A stretch of 64,000 bases of DNA from Flavilitoribacter nigricans DSM 23189 = NBRC 102662 (GCF_002646595.1 NZ_PDUD01000018.1:1-64000), one strand, 5' to 3'. Counted from the stretch's first letter, positions 48,286 through 58,938 are shown. A program made the numbers and translations. Notes: generated from the sequence alone by a model not told the origin.

Positions 48286-49308
48286 TTAGCTAAAAGATCG
48301 ATTCTGGCCGAGTGCCCGCACAAAATCACTGACCAGATAAGCGATCAGTTTTCCCGTCGTAGGGTCTATCAGGCCGTTATCCAGACGTACCGCTCCTTCG
48401 CAAATGTGTAAATAGGCAACCGGCGCTTTGCTCCCGCAAAGATGGAGGTATTGCCGCGCCTGGGTGCTGGTAATTCCCGAAGGGCTCATGGCACTGGACA
48501 ATACACCGGCTATGGCGTCCAGATCCAGTTCAATGCCGGTCGTGCCGGATCGCGTAAAAGCGATAGCTTCTAGTACTGCTTCCTTAAAACTGCACCTTTC
48601 TTCCAAAAATATCTCTTCCCAAAAGCAATAGTGGATGTTCGCTTCTCTAGCCATCTCATCGATGACGTTTGCCGCATTGTAATTGCGATGCAGGCCGATC
48701 ATGGCGTATTTTTCCAAAATGCCCTCATCAAACGCGTAGCGGAAACCGTTGCCACTGTGCCTTCCTTCCCGCCGGCGAAAATCGGAATGGGCATCCAGAT
48801 TGATCGCATCGAGCTTTTCCGCCGCTATCCTGCCGGTGCGATGGTAACCGCTGGCCGCTCCCCGCAAAATGGGATAAGCATTGTTGTGCCCACCGCCGAT
48901 CACTACCGGGAAACACCCGGCGGCAACGATCTCATCAACCTGCCCGGCGACTGCCTGGTCAATCAAATTGACGGCTTCCCGCAATGCTGAAACCGATTCG
49001 GAATGCTTCAGATGTTGCAGATCACTGCAATCGAGATATCCATAAATACAGGTCTCCGCACCGCGGAGTGATTGGGTAGATTGAAGGTTGAGATAAGCCG
49101 GAAGAAAGGCGTTCCAGGCGGTAGTGGCCCCGCCGGTGCCCAGATTGGCCCGAATGCCGATGTCTTCCGGAATGCCGATGATGGCCAGGCGGGAATGATC
49201 CAGCCCTTCCGCGCCGGCAGAAACGATTTCGCCGATCTTGGTTTCCCCGGGGCGGACTTTGGTGAGCCGTTTAACATCTTCCTTATCGTAGATCTTCCAC
49301 TTCGGCAT
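48286..49308 (-). CDS. hutG: Formimidoylglutamase-like arginase-family hydrolase
   Basis: The preferred start is MPKWKIYDKEDV at 49308; the open frame begins at 49341. The metal-binding signatures of the arginase/ureohydrolase family are visible: GGGHNNAYPI, DAHSDFR, and SLDxD-like ELDLDAIAG near the C-terminus. Last step of histidine degradation: formimidoylglutamate to glutamate plus formamide. It overlaps the end of hutI by 26 bases. Position in the hut operon supports HutG over agmatinase or arginase. Confidence 0.85.
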   Translation of the reverse strand: MPKWKIYDKEDVKRLTKVRPGETKIGEIVSAGAEGLDHSRLAIIGIPEDIGIRANLGTGGATTAWNAFLPAYLNLQSTQSLRGAETCIYGYLDCSDLQHLKHSESVSALREAVNLIDQAVAGQVDEIVAAGCFPVVIGGGHNNAYPILRGAASGYHRTGRIAAEKLDAINLDAHSDFRRREGRHSGNGFRYAFDEGILEKYAMIGLHRNYNAANVIDEMAREANIHYCFWEEIFLEERCSFKEAVLEAIAFTRSGTTGIELDLDAIAGVLSSAMSPSGITSTQARQYLHLCGSKAPVAYLHICEGAVRLDNGLIDPTTGKLIAYLVSDFVRALGQNRSFS

Positions 49309-50551
49309 AAGACGGATAGCTTTGGTGTACGGTTTTACCATTGATGATCACCCGGTCCACCCAATTGTTCCCGAAGGCATAAGGCAGGTAAGCCAGACTG
49401 GGTACAGGTTTACTCAGGATGAGATTGGCCTTCTTCCCCGGGGCAATACTGCCGAGTTCATCCTGCACCTCCATGGCGCAGGCGCCGTTCAGGGTCAGGG
49501 CATTAATGCCTTCTTCCGGCAGCATGCGCATCTGAATACAACTTAGCGCCAACAGATAAGGAATGTTCCCGCTGGGTGCGGATCCCGGATTGTAGTCGGT
49601 AGCGAGGGCCACTCCCAGTCCGGCATCGATCATTTGCCGGGCCGGCGGATAATTCATGCGCAGGAAAAAGGCGGCTCCGGGTAGTAAGGTCGGAATGGTA
49701 TTAGAGTCCCGCAAACTCGCGATCTCTGCTTTCCCAATATTTTCGAGGTGGTCAACGGATAAAGCGTTTTCGTCTACGCCCAATTGAACGGCACCGAAAT
49801 TATTCAGTTGATTGGCGTGCAGTTTCGGTCGCAGACCGAATCGTTTCCCAGCCTGGAGGATCCTGCGGGTTTCCCGCAATTCGAAAAATCCTTTTTCACA
49901 AAATACGTCGATGTAATCAGCCAGACCTTCCCGGGCGATGACCGGCAGCATGTCTTCGATGATCTCCCGGATATAGGCCTCTTTATCTCCCTGTAGACGG
50001 GAGGGAATAGCGTGGGCACCCAAAAATGTGGACTTGATCGTTATTTCGTGATCGGCACGCAGGCGCTTGATCACCCGCAACATTTTTAATTCGTCGGCTA
50101 CCGTTAGCCCGTAGCCGCTTTTGATCTCCACCGCTCCGGTGCCGGTCCGCATAATCTCCTGCAAACGCTCTTTAGCCGAACGGTAAAGCTCTGCTTCGGA
50201 GGTTTGTTGTAAGGTGCGGGCCGAATTTTGGATTCCGCCTCCCCGAGCTGCGATCTCGGCGTAGGTTAGCCCCTTAAGCTTGTCGACAAATTCCGACTCC
50301 CGGCATCCCGCGAATACCAGATGCGTATGCGAATCGCACCAGGCGGGCAGCACCAGGCGGTCCAGGGCATCCACAACCTCCTCGTCCAGCTGATCCCGCA
50401 ATTCTGACATTGGGCCAAAATCTGCGATCCTGCCGTCATGGATGCGGAGGTAGGCATTGGGGATGGTGGGAAGCTGAGCCATTGCCTCGCCCCGGAGAAA
50501 CTGATTTGCGGTGTGGGTCCCGAGCAGCTGTCGGATATTGATCAAAAGCAT
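49283..50551 (-). CDS. hutI: Imidazolonepropionase
   Basis: The 422-aa amidohydrolase has the metal-binding site CDSHTHLVFAGCRESEF, EIKSGYGL, and KLHANQLNNFGA. It opens the imidazolone ring to formimidoylglutamate. It is third in the operon, with about 230 bases separating it from hutU, an odd gap that holds repeated hairpins. Confidence 0.95.
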   Translation of the reverse strand: MLLINIRQLLGTHTANQFLRGEAMAQLPTIPNAYLRIHDGRIADFGPMSELRDQLDEEVVDALDRLVLPAWCDSHTHLVFAGCRESEFVDKLKGLTYAEIAARGGGIQNSARTLQQTSEAELYRSAKERLQEIMRTGTGAVEIKSGYGLTVADELKMLRVIKRLRADHEITIKSTFLGAHAIPSRLQGDKEAYIREIIEDMLPVIAREGLADYIDVFCEKGFFELRETRRILQAGKRFGLRPKLHANQLNNFGAVQLGVDENALSVDHLENIGKAEIASLRDSNTIPTLLPGAAFFLRMNYPPARQMIDAGLGVALATDYNPGSAPSGNIPYLLALSCIQMRMLPEEGINALTLNGACAMEVQDELGSIAPGKKANLILSKPVPSLAYLPYAFGNNWVDRVIINGKTVHQSYPSYAEVEDLR

Positions 50552-50634
50552 ATTTTGCGGAACTTATGGGTGGTGATAACATGAGTAATCCTGAATTTTT
50601 TTAGGACTCAAAAATGTCCTCGTATAGGTTAAAC

Positions 50635-50733
50635 ATTCGTAGAAAAATAGTAGAATTCCTTGTTTCTACCTCAGCGAGGTCGGAAAACGCTTATCCAGGC
50701 TAAATTCTACGAATATTCGACCTCTCTGAGGTC
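50635..50733. repeat. Intergenic hairpin cluster in the hut operon
   Basis: The 230-base gap between hutU and hutI contains attcgtagaa (50635-50644) and its complement (50705-50714). It also has two similar short dyads, ACCTCAGCGAGGT (50668-50680) and GACCTCTCTGAGGTC (50719-50733). The paired ACCTC/GAGGT palindromes look like units of a repeated extragenic family. It may also reduce downstream expression. Confidence 0.6.
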
Positions 50734-50782
50734 ATAGACTGCCTTTTATATAATCCGGGATGATTCATGTTATACGAATGAT

Positions 50783-52465
50783 TTAATGGTCCAGGCGGCT
50801 GTTCAGATCCAGGCGATGCGCTTTGGCGGTCGTTTCCGCCAGCTTATAACCAGCATCAGCATGACGGATCACTCCGAGCCCCGGATCGTTGCGCAGCACC
50901 CGGCTGAGTTTTTCGGCGGCGGCATCGCTACCGTCGGCAACGATCACCATTCCAGCGTGAATGGAATAACCCATACCTACACCGCCTCCGTGGTGGAGGG
51001 AAACCCAGCTTGCACCACCGGCCGTATTCATCAGGGCATTCAGGATGGGCCAGTCGGCTACTGCATCCGAGCCGTCGAGCATGCCTTCTGTCTCGCGGTT
51101 GGGAGACGCAACCGAACCGGTATCCAGGTGATCCCTGCCGATGACGATGGGGGCTTTGAGTTTGCCCTGGCGTACCAGTTCATTGATAGCGAGTCCGGCA
51201 CGGGCTCTTTCGCCCTGTCCCAGCCAACAGATCCGGGCGGGTAGTCCCTGGAAGGCTACTTTTTCCCGGGCCAGTTTGATCCAGCGGTGCAGCGATTCGT
51301 TTTCGGGGAACAAATTTAGCATCAGTTCATCCGTGGTGTAGATATCTTCCGGATCTCCGGAAAGCGCGGCCCAACGGAAAGGACCTTTGCCTTCGCAGAA
51401 TAAAGGCCGGATAAAAGCCGGCACAAAACCGGGATAATCGAAAGCGTTTTTAACGCAGGCTTCCTGGGCTCCGGCACGCAGATTGTTGCCGTAATCAAAA
51501 GCAATACTGCCCTGTTGCTGAAATTCCAGGATTAGCTCAACGTGGCGGGCCATCGACTGGGCCACCAGCTTGCGGTAAGCTTTCAGATCCTCCTCCCGCA
51601 GTGCCAGGGCCTTTTCGGCGCTGATCTGAGCGGGGTAATACCCGAGATCCGGATCGTGGGCGGAAGTCTGATCCGTGATCAGGTCCGGAGTGATGTTTCT
51701 TTCCAATAGCTGTTCCAGCAAATGAATGATGTTGCAGCGCACGCCGATAGAACGGGCTACGCCGGCCGCTTTAGCTTTCAGCGCTTCATTGATCGCCCGG
51801 TCAATGTCGTTGTAGGCCACATCCAGATACTGGGTTTCCAATCTTTTATCGATCCGCCAGCGGTCAACTTCTGCCACCAGGCAAACCCCTCCGTTCATGG
51901 TAACGGCCAGCGGTTGAGCACCACCCATGCCTCCCAGACCGGCGGTAACGCTCAACGTGCCCTGCAGGCTGCCCTGGAAATGCTGGCGCGCCGCTTCGGC
52001 AAAGGTTTCGTAGGTCCCCTGCACGATACCCTGGGTACCGATATAGATCCAGGAGCCGGCCGTCATCTGGCCGTACATCATCAGTCCCCTTTTTTCCAGT
52101 TCGTTGAAATGGTCCCAGTTGGCCCATTTTGGTACCAGCTGCGAGTTGGAGATCAGCACTCTAGGTGCTGCCGGATGGGTAGGAACCATGGCCACCGGTT
52201 TGCCGGATTGGACCAGCAAAGTTTCGTGATTTTCCAGGACCTTAAGGCAACTCAGTATCCTTTCGAGGGATTCGTGATCGCGGGCCGCTTTACCACGTCC
52301 GCCGTAAACCACCAGGTCTTCCGGTCGTTCGGCGACCGCCGGATCAATATTATTGAGCAGCATGCGATAGGCAGCTTCCTGTTCCCAGCCTTTGCAGGTG
52401 AGCTGAGAGCCGGTCGGGGTCGTATGTTTTACTTTATGCGGGGTGGTCGACAGGGTGGTTTCCAT
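50783..52465 (-). CDS. hutU: Urocanate hydratase
   Basis: The 560-aa product carries typical urocanase segments: [34 protein letters not shown], and near the C-terminus [11 protein letters not shown]-like [15 protein letters not shown] with NAD binding. It turns urocanate into imidazolone propionate. Its start lies inside the end of hutH (32-base overlap). Length matches the family. Confidence 0.95.
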   Translation of the reverse strand: METTLSTTPHKVKHTTPTGSQLTCKGWEQEAAYRMLLNNIDPAVAERPEDLVVYGGRGKAARDHESLERILSCLKVLENHETLLVQSGKPVAMVPTHPAAPRVLISNSQLVPKWANWDHFNELEKRGLMMYGQMTAGSWIYIGTQGIVQGTYETFAEAARQHFQGSLQGTLSVTAGLGGMGGAQPLAVTMNGGVCLVAEVDRWRIDKRLETQYLDVAYNDIDRAINEALKAKAAGVARSIGVRCNIIHLLEQLLERNITPDLITDQTSAHDPDLGYYPAQISAEKALALREEDLKAYRKLVAQSMARHVELILEFQQQGSIAFDYGNNLRAGAQEACVKNAFDYPGFVPAFIRPLFCEGKGPFRWAALSGDPEDIYTTDELMLNLFPENESLHRWIKLAREKVAFQGLPARICWLGQGERARAGLAINELVRQGKLKAPIVIGRDHLDTGSVASPNRETEGMLDGSDAVADWPILNALMNTAGGASWVSLHHGGGVGMGYSIHAGMVIVADGSDAAAEKLSRVLRNDPGLGVIRHADAGYKLAETTAKAHRLDLNSRLDH

Positions 52466-53981
52466 ATTCTGATAATTTTAGTGCGGTGATAAATTGACGG
52501 CTACGTTCGATATCTTCGGACAGGATCCGGTCTTCGGCGATGAAGGGCACCTCTTCCCGAAAATCCTGTAAAAGTTTTTCCAAAACCGGAGCGGTCCGGC
52601 CCGGACGGCGGAAGGCCATGGCCTGTCCGGCGGTCAGCAATTCAATGGCCAGTACCCGTTCTACATTTTCTATGATCCGGAGGCATTTGGTGGCGGCATT
52701 GGCGCCCATGCTCACGTGGTCTTCCTGGCCATTGGAGGAAACAATAGAATCCACGGAAGCCGGACTGCAGAGCTGTTTGTTCTGACTGACTATGCTGGCG
52801 GCGGTGTATTGGGGGATCATCAGGCCGGACTGTAGGCCCGGATCCTGTACCAGGAAGGCGGGCAGACCACGCTGGCCACTGATGAGTTGGAACGTTCTTC
52901 GTTCGGAAATGCTGGCCAGTTCCGCCATGGCATTGCCCAGGGCATCGAGACTGAGCGCCAGCGTCTGCCCGTGGAAGTTTCCACCGGAGATAATCAGGTC
53001 CTGCTCCGGAAAAATACTCGGATTGTCGGTGACACTATTGATCTCGCGGATCACCACTTCCCGGCAATGTTCGAAAACATCGCGGGAGGCTCCGTGCACC
53101 TGGGGGATGCAGCGGAAAGAGTAGGGGTCCTGTACCTGGGATTTGGACCGCTGGCTAAGTGGACTTTGCCGGAGCAGATCCCAAAGTACGGCCGCCACCC
53201 GCTGTTGGCCGGGATGGGGGCGGATCTGGTGAATAGCCGGATGGAAAGGCTCCGGACTGCAGTCGAAGGCATCGCAGGATAGGGCGGCAATCCAGTCGGC
53301 AAGCGCAAGCAGCTGGGCCGCTCGTACCAGGCAATAAGCGCCGTAAGCGCTCATAAACTGGGTGCCGTTGATCAGGGCGAGTCCTTCTTTAGCCCTAAGA
53401 GCAATCGGGTCCAGGTCCAGCAGATCACTCAACTGATCGGCGGGGATACAACGCCCCGCCGGATCACTTACCCGGCCTTCCCCGATTAGCGGTAGGCTGA
53501 GATGGGAAAGGGGTGCAAGATCTCCGGAAGCTCCGAGGGATCCCTGGGTAAAGACCTGCGGATAATACCCGAAATTGTACAGATCGAGCAGGCGTTGAAC
53601 GGTTGCCAATTGTACGCCCGAATGTCCCTGGGCCAGGGAGTGAGCCTTGAGCAACAACATCAGCCCCACGATCGGCCGGGGCACTTCATCTCCGGTACCA
53701 CAGGCATGAGACCGCAAAAGGTTGTATTGCAACTGCTCGATCTGCTGCCGGTCGATCTTCACGTGCTGCAGGAAGCCAAAACCGGTATTGATCCCGTAGA
53801 ATGCCCGATCGGTGGTTTTCAGTTTTTGGTCCAGATAGTTCCGGCAGTTGCTGATCTTTTCAACAGCATTCTCGGACAATTCTACGGAATAGGAGTGTTC
53901 CAGCAGAGACCTGATCCGGCTCAGATCCAACGGCTGGTGTCCAATAGCGTAAATGCCGGCTTGTTGTTCAAATTGGACCAT
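52434..53981 (-). CDS. hutH: Histidine ammonia-lyase
   Basis: The 515-aa product carries the MIO-forming triplet ASG within [14 protein letters not shown] (about 145) and the FYGINTGFG loop near 65. First step of histidine use: histidine to urocanate and ammonia. It is first in the operon and divergent from the LysR gene, with 133 bases between them. It has no odd features. Confidence 0.95.
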   Translation of the reverse strand: MVQFEQQAGIYAIGHQPLDLSRIRSLLEHSYSVELSENAVEKISNCRNYLDQKLKTTDRAFYGINTGFGFLQHVKIDRQQIEQLQYNLLRSHACGTGDEVPRPIVGLMLLLKAHSLAQGHSGVQLATVQRLLDLYNFGYYPQVFTQGSLGASGDLAPLSHLSLPLIGEGRVSDPAGRCIPADQLSDLLDLDPIALRAKEGLALINGTQFMSAYGAYCLVRAAQLLALADWIAALSCDAFDCSPEPFHPAIHQIRPHPGQQRVAAVLWDLLRQSPLSQRSKSQVQDPYSFRCIPQVHGASRDVFEHCREVVIREINSVTDNPSIFPEQDLIISGGNFHGQTLALSLDALGNAMAELASISERRTFQLISGQRGLPAFLVQDPGLQSGLMIPQYTAASIVSQNKQLCSPASVDSIVSSNGQEDHVSMGANAATKCLRIIENVERVLAIELLTAGQAMAFRRPGRTAPVLEKLLQDFREEVPFIAEDRILSEDIERSRQFITALKLSEYGNHPVDHPA

Positions 53982-54001
53982 TCGTTATTTGGTTAGGTGA
54001 G

Positions 54002-54116
54002 TACGGCCATCGGGAGGCTTCCGGCCGTAGTCAGGTTCTACCGGCAAAGTTCGATTTATTTTTGTATAACTGAAAATAGCATTAAATTGCTTTATTGATA
54101 ACTAAAAGTGATCAAT
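54002..54116. promoter_or_regulatory. hutH/LysR divergent control region with LysR box
   Basis: ATTGAT (54094-54099), 11 bases, then ATCAAT (54111-54116) is a perfect T-N11-A dyad, the classical LysR-family recognition form. Its second half covers the LysR start codon, fitting autorepression. A second inverted repeat TACGGCC/GGCCGTA (54002-54008, 54023-54029) lies nearer to hutH. Confidence 0.6.
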
Positions 54117-55008
54117 GGAGCTTAGACAATTGAAGTATTTTCTGGTGCTGGCCGAGGAGCTGCACTTTAAAAGAGCGGCGGAAAAGTTGTTTATCGTACA
54201 GCCCGCCCTGAGTAAGCAGATCAAAAATCTGGAAGAGGAAACGGGGGTGAAATTATTCGATCGGAGCAAACGAAAAGTGGAGTTGACCGAAGCCGGCAAG
54301 TATTTTCGGGACGAAGTAAGCCGGCTGCTGAAGCAACTGGAACAACTCAATAACCGCGTCCGACTGGTGAGTGAAGGAGAGTTGGGAGAGATCCGGATCG
54401 GATATGTCGGGTCCTGCATCCATACCTTTTTGCCCGATATCATCAGCCGGCTTCACGAAAAATATCCCAACATTCATCTCTATCTCGATGAAATGACCTC
54501 GAGCGCACAGTTAAAAGCCCTGCGCAGTGGTGCACTGGATCTGGCCTTTTGCCGAAACCCGGACCTGCCGGGACGTTTCGGTCGGCAACTCGTCTTCGAC
54601 GAAACTTTTTCGATCGTTTTACCCGGAGGGCATCCGTTGCGAAATGAAGATTTTCGTTCCGTTGCCCAACTGGAAAACGAAGCCTTTATTCTACCTAAAC
54701 AATCCGATGGGAACGATTACTTTCGCCTGCAGTTGAGTATTTGCGAGGAAGCGGGTTTTACGCCCAATGTGGTCCACGAAACGGTGCACGGTCATACGGC
54801 GCTGGCACTTGTTGATCAGTCTTTCGGGATCTCCATTCTGCCTACTTCCTTTCAGCGCGTAACTTCCGCCGATGTGCGCTTCCTGGAACTGCGGGACATT
54901 TCCCAACGTTCGGAAATAACCGCCGTCTGGGACCGGCAAAATCCCAATCCGGCATTGCGAAAACTACTGTTGCTTATACAAGAGAACATTCCTGGAGAGA
55001 AACATTAA
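54115..55008 (+). CDS. LysR-family transcription regulator, probably of the hut operon
   Basis: In the 297-aa product residues 1-60 form the LysR HTH (MELRQLKYFLVLAEELHFKR, then QPALSKQIKNLEEETGVKLF). The rest is a periplasmic-binding-protein-like effector domain. The divergent hut operon and the T-N11-A dyad between them suggest it activates hut in response to urocanate or histidine; this is inference. It is unusual in that hut is more often controlled by HutC (GntR) or CbrAB/NAC. The end overlaps the helicase stop by four bases in opposite orientation. Confidence 0.9.
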   Translation: MELRQLKYFLVLAEELHFKRAAEKLFIVQPALSKQIKNLEEETGVKLFDRSKRKVELTEAGKYFRDEVSRLLKQLEQLNNRVRLVSEGELGEIRIGYVGSCIHTFLPDIISRLHEKYPNIHLYLDEMTSSAQLKALRSGALDLAFCRNPDLPGRFGRQLVFDETFSIVLPGGHPLRNEDFRSVAQLENEAFILPKQSDGNDYFRLQLSICEEAGFTPNVVHETVHGHTALALVDQSFGISILPTSFQRVTSADVRFLELRDISQRSEITAVWDRQNPNPALRKLLLLIQENIPGEKH

Positions 55009-58000
55009 CTACCGTCGCTCTGCACCTCCAATTCTACCAGCGTTCCGCTTAGTACAAAATGCACAAAAGTGCGGACTGAGGGCTGATTGAAAGCGATCTG
55101 CAGGGCGGTTTTAGTGAGATAGAGCCAGGGAGCCAGTTCAATGGCTTTATTATCCCGGGCCCGCCCGTCTCCGGGAAAACCGCTGTATTGGATTAGGATC
55201 AGTCCGGATGGGCTTTCCAGTACCAGGTCGGCAATAGTCGTGAAGTTCCGGCCGCCGTGGTGGTGCCGGATCGGGTATTTCCGATGATCATTTCCCACCC
55301 GAAAACCTTTGTCCAGAAATTCCCACCAGCCATCAGCCCGCTGGATCAATCGCTCACTTTCCAAAATATCCTCACTAATATCGAATCGCGCCAATAATTC
55401 CGCAGCCATCAGCTGGCGATCTTCCGGAGCATACTTATTTCGGTCGGCGGTCAGGAAGGCTTTGACCGCTTTGGCGATAAGGTAGGCATTTTCTTCCTCA
55501 GCGAGGTCCAGTGGTTTTTGATAGACCTTGGTATTGATGATGCGGCCGTTGGCCGTGATGTCGTTGTTGCCGGCATTGAGATCGATCTCGTAGGGGATCT
55601 GTGGCTGCCGTCCGGCCCGGGGCGCCTGAAAATTAAGTTGAGTTTGCTGTGTTTCCTGGTAGCCGAAATCACGGGGATAAGGCCAGACCCGGGTGTCCAT
55701 ATCCAGAAAGTGGCCTTTCCAGTCCCAGGGGGATTCGTGGGTATGGTGATCCAGGGTAGGAAAGTCTTCCCGTCCGTCGTGCCACACCCGGTTCAGCCAC
55801 TGGGTAGGGCGGTGGCCGCTGGGGAAGATCAGGTAGTCGCGGGCGCGGGTGAGGCCTACGTATAGTAAGCGGGCTTCTTCCTGCAGCGCCTGCTGGGTTT
55901 TCTGCGCTTTATCCGTACCGGCATCGATCTTTTCAGCCAGCGGAGTATTCCGGAATTGGTCGGCGTAGGGATTCACCCAGTAACGCAACCAGCGATTGCC
56001 GAGAATATTGTCCAGATCAACGGTGTCCGTTTCGGGAATGATCTCCACGCCCCAGACTTCCGCGCGAAGTTTCCCTTCCAGGCTGTGGCAGAGTACGATG
56101 GGCCATTCCAGGCCTTTACTTTTATGATAAGTGAGTACCTGCACGGTATCGGGACCTTCGCCGGAACCCTGATCGTCATTCTGGCCGCCGGCCAGTTCAT
56201 TCAGGTAGAGCAATAAGCCACCCAGCGAGGCTGCCGTGTGGAGGCGATTGCAGGCCTCCTCGTATTGGAGTGCGTATTTTCGGAGGGCATCAATGTTGTT
56301 GAGTCGCTGCCGGGCATTCCCCCAGCTGACGATGATCCGCCGGAGGTCCAGTTCTTCCAGCAGCAGATCGAGGATCTCCGCGCTGGAGAGCTCTACCACC
56401 TGTTCCCGTAGATCGTTCAGGGACCGAATGAAAGGATTGTGGGCCGCCCAGGCTTCGCGTCGACTGTGTCGCTGGGCTTCTTCTCTGGCTTTCAGAAATG
56501 ACGCCCGGCTTTCGATGATCTCCTCGATGGGCATTCCGCCCGCCAGCAGCAATATCTCAGCGATGGAGAGTGAGTCGTATTGGTTAAGGATGAATTTCAG
56601 ACAGGCCAGGATCAGCTTGGCTTCCGCCGTTGCCACCAGTCCGGAACGGGAAATTGCCGCTTTCAGACCGGCCCGGTGCAGCGCCTCCGCTACCAGCTGA
56701 CATTCGTTATTGGAGCGACAAAGCACCGCCACATCTCCGGGCTGCGCCGGCCCCCAGGCGTTTTCGTCCTTGGGAAATACATAGATCTTTTCGTCCAGTA
56801 ATTGCTTTATGGATTCGGCGATACAGTTTTCCATCCAGGGGCGTCCCGGAGGGCGTCCTTCTCCGTCGTATTCGAAATGCCAGTGCTTGAGGGCCAGGCC
56901 GGTTTCCGTGGGCTCATCCGTTTTATTTGCAGTATCGGCATCCGCTTTTTTGCGCCTCTTGGGCTGCAGGGCCACCTGATCTTCGGGTAATTCGCTGAAC
57001 GCTTTGCAAAAGATGGCGTTGGCGGCCAGTACCAGTTCTTCCCGGGAACGCCAGGAGAATCCCTGAATGTTTTCCGGTCGAATGCCACCGGTCTGTTCCA
57101 CAATGGCCTGCATTAGGCGCGGTTCGGCACCCCGGAATCCGTAAATGGACTGTTTTGGATCTCCAACCCAAATGGAATGGCGGGCAAATTGGGACAACCT
57201 CAAAAAGATCTCCAACTGAATGGGACTGGTATCCTGAAATTCATCCACCAGCAGCAGGTCGAGTTCCTCCCGCAGGACGTTCTGTACCTGGGGATGATCC
57301 AGCAGACGCTTGATGAGCACCTCCATGTCGGTATAATCGATCAGCCCGCGCTCCTTTTTGTAACGGTCGTACTCCCGCAGCGCCTCGATCCCGATATCGA
57401 AAATATGGAAAATAAAATCGCGGATATCCTGCTGAAATTGCGGGTGGCCGGTATGACTGAGGGCAAATTCCACCAGGTCGGTTACATCATCCCGGCTTTT
57501 GGCGCCTACACTGAGTTTGCCGATCCGGACCCACTGGTGCCAGAATAATTCACCCCTTAATTTTAGCTCTCTGAGAAAGTTCTTGAGCGTTTGGACTTCT
57601 GATGCCGTCTTTTTGGTACTGTCCTCGTTCTGTTCGAGCGCGTAGATGGTACTGCCCAGCAGTTCTTCCAGTCGAGCTGCATATTCCCCGGCCGGCCGGT
57701 CGGATACAGGGCCCAGGTATTCCCGGAAACTATCAAAAGAAAGTTGTTTACTCCTTTCCAATACCTCAATGGAAAAATCATTGGCCCGGGCGATATCGGT
57801 CAGCTGTTTGACCTCTTTTCGCCAGTCGTAATATTCCCGTTTGTGCAATCCGAGGCGGTCACTGAGGCCTTCCACCGTCGCTACCCGCTGGGCGGTAAGG
57901 ACCGTTGCCAGCGCCTGATTGAACATCAACTGCTGGTCTTCGTCGGCAATGATATCTACTTCGGGCGATACACCCGCTTCAAAGGCGAAGCGGCGCAACA

Positions 58001-58256
58001 ACTTTACACCCAGTCCGTGGACCGTACCGATCAGTGCATTGGTCAGTTGATCGGCCTGTTCGGTCATGCCCTCCTCCAGCAATTTGACCCGGACCCGCTC
58101 CTGCAATTCTGCAGCCGCCTTGCGGGTAAAAGTCGTCGCAATGATCCCGCTGGCCCTGACGCCTTCCCGCAGCAGCCGGACCATTTCCTGGGTAAGGCGG
58201 TAGGTTTTACCGCTACCGGCACCGGCGGAAATGATCTGAATGTTGAGTTGGGTCAT
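55005..58256 (-). CDS. UvrD/RecB-family helicase-nuclease (AddA-like) with degenerate nuclease
   Basis: The 1083-aa product has Walker A SAGAGSGKTYRLTQE near residue 10, motif Ib TFTRKAAAELQERV, motif II LLLVDEFQDTSPIQLEIF, and motif VI near LLYVGLTRARDYLIF. The C-terminal part (about 940-1083) has the PD-(D/E)XK-like layout, but the core reads ADLVLESPSGLILIQYSGF. The usual D/E-x-K pair is replaced by Q-Y-S, so nuclease activity may be lost. An AddB-like partner is not adjacent. It should act in double-strand break repair. It is convergent with the LysR gene. Confidence 0.85.
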   Translation of the reverse strand: MTQLNIQIISAGAGSGKTYRLTQEMVRLLREGVRASGIIATTFTRKAAAELQERVRVKLLEEGMTEQADQLTNALIGTVHGLGVKLLRRFAFEAGVSPEVDIIADEDQQLMFNQALATVLTAQRVATVEGLSDRLGLHKREYYDWRKEVKQLTDIARANDFSIEVLERSKQLSFDSFREYLGPVSDRPAGEYAARLEELLGSTIYALEQNEDSTKKTASEVQTLKNFLRELKLRGELFWHQWVRIGKLSVGAKSRDDVTDLVEFALSHTGHPQFQQDIRDFIFHIFDIGIEALREYDRYKKERGLIDYTDMEVLIKRLLDHPQVQNVLREELDLLLVDEFQDTSPIQLEIFLRLSQFARHSIWVGDPKQSIYGFRGAEPRLMQAIVEQTGGIRPENIQGFSWRSREELVLAANAIFCKAFSELPEDQVALQPKRRKKADADTANKTDEPTETGLALKHWHFEYDGEGRPPGRPWMENCIAESIKQLLDEKIYVFPKDENAWGPAQPGDVAVLCRSNNECQLVAEALHRAGLKAAISRSGLVATAEAKLILACLKFILNQYDSLSIAEILLLAGGMPIEEIIESRASFLKAREEAQRHSRREAWAAHNPFIRSLNDLREQVVELSSAEILDLLLEELDLRRIIVSWGNARQRLNNIDALRKYALQYEEACNRLHTAASLGGLLLYLNELAGGQNDDQGSGEGPDTVQVLTYHKSKGLEWPIVLCHSLEGKLRAEVWGVEIIPETDTVDLDNILGNRWLRYWVNPYADQFRNTPLAEKIDAGTDKAQKTQQALQEEARLLYVGLTRARDYLIFPSGHRPTQWLNRVWHDGREDFPTLDHHTHESPWDWKGHFLDMDTRVWPYPRDFGYQETQQTQLNFQAPRAGRQPQIPYEIDLNAGNNDITANGRIINTKVYQKPLDLAEEENAYLIAKAVKAFLTADRNKYAPEDRQLMAAELLARFDISEDILESERLIQRADGWWEFLDKGFRVGNDHRKYPIRHHHGGRNFTTIADLVLESPSGLILIQYSGFPGDGRARDNKAIELAPWLYLTKTALQIAFNQPSVRTFVHFVLSGTLVELEVQSDGS

Positions 58257-58303
58257 GGATCTTCGTTTTTTGGAGTGAGGGATCAGAGGAGAAGGTCAGG
58301 CGT

Positions 58304-58840
58304 TTAGAATTTGTTCTTCCACATCATACTTTCCACGGGACGGACGGTGCGCTCGTTGTACTTGGCGTTCTGCTTTTTATTGTAGTAATTGATAATGTCA
58401 CCTTCTACCTGGAAATAGATCAACTGGCCGATGGGCATACCGGCGTAGACGCGGACCGGATGGGTGCAGGAGATCTCCAGGGTCCAGGTATTGCAGAAAC
58501 CCACGTCTCCCTTACCAGCCGTGGCGTGAATATCAATACCCAGCCGGCCGACACTGGATTTACCTTCAAGGAAAGGCACGGCGCTGTGGGTTTCGGTGTA
58601 TTCTTCGGTAACCCCCAGATACAGGGTATTGGGGTGCAGGACAAAACCGGTTTCGGGGATCTCCAGATGTTCGATCTCATTGTGGCGGCGGGCATCGAGA
58701 ATGTGGTCCTTGTAGATGGCCAGGTATTTGCCCAGGTGAACGTCGTAGGAATTGGTGCCCAGACAGGTCCGGTCAAAAGGTTCGATCACAATTTCACCGG
58801 ATTCAATGCTTTGCAGAATACTCTTATCGCTGAGGATCAT
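58304..58840 (-). CDS. dcd: dCTP deaminase
   Basis: The 178-aa product carries the dUTPase/Dcd fold: FLEGKSSVGRLGIDIHATAG and GFCNTWTLEISCTHPVRVYAGMPIGQLIYFQ. It deaminates dCTP to dUTP for thymidylate synthesis. The NTP-binding GKSSVGR loop is complete. It lies 47 bases upstream of the helicase gene on the same strand, and the palindrome at 58904-58938 is upstream of it. Confidence 0.95.
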   Translation of the reverse strand: MILSDKSILQSIESGEIVIEPFDRTCLGTNSYDVHLGKYLAIYKDHILDARRHNEIEHLEIPETGFVLHPNTLYLGVTEEYTETHSAVPFLEGKSSVGRLGIDIHATAGKGDVGFCNTWTLEISCTHPVRVYAGMPIGQLIYFQVEGDIINYYNKKQNAKYNERTVRPVESMMWKNKF

Positions 58841-58903
58841 TAACGTTAATTTTATGGAGCGACAAAAATATCAAAAAATCCCGGTTTTAAAGTTGCTAAA
58901 CAA

Positions 58904-58938
58904 TTAGAGGGTATTTGTCCAGGACAAATACCCTCTAA
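58904..58938. terminator. Near-continuous 17-bp hairpin
   Basis: ttagagggtatttgtcc (58904-58920) is exactly complementary to 58922-58938 with a minimal loop. It lies between the stop of the giant secreted protein gene (minus) and dcd (minus), so it can end the former's transcript. Confidence 0.75.
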
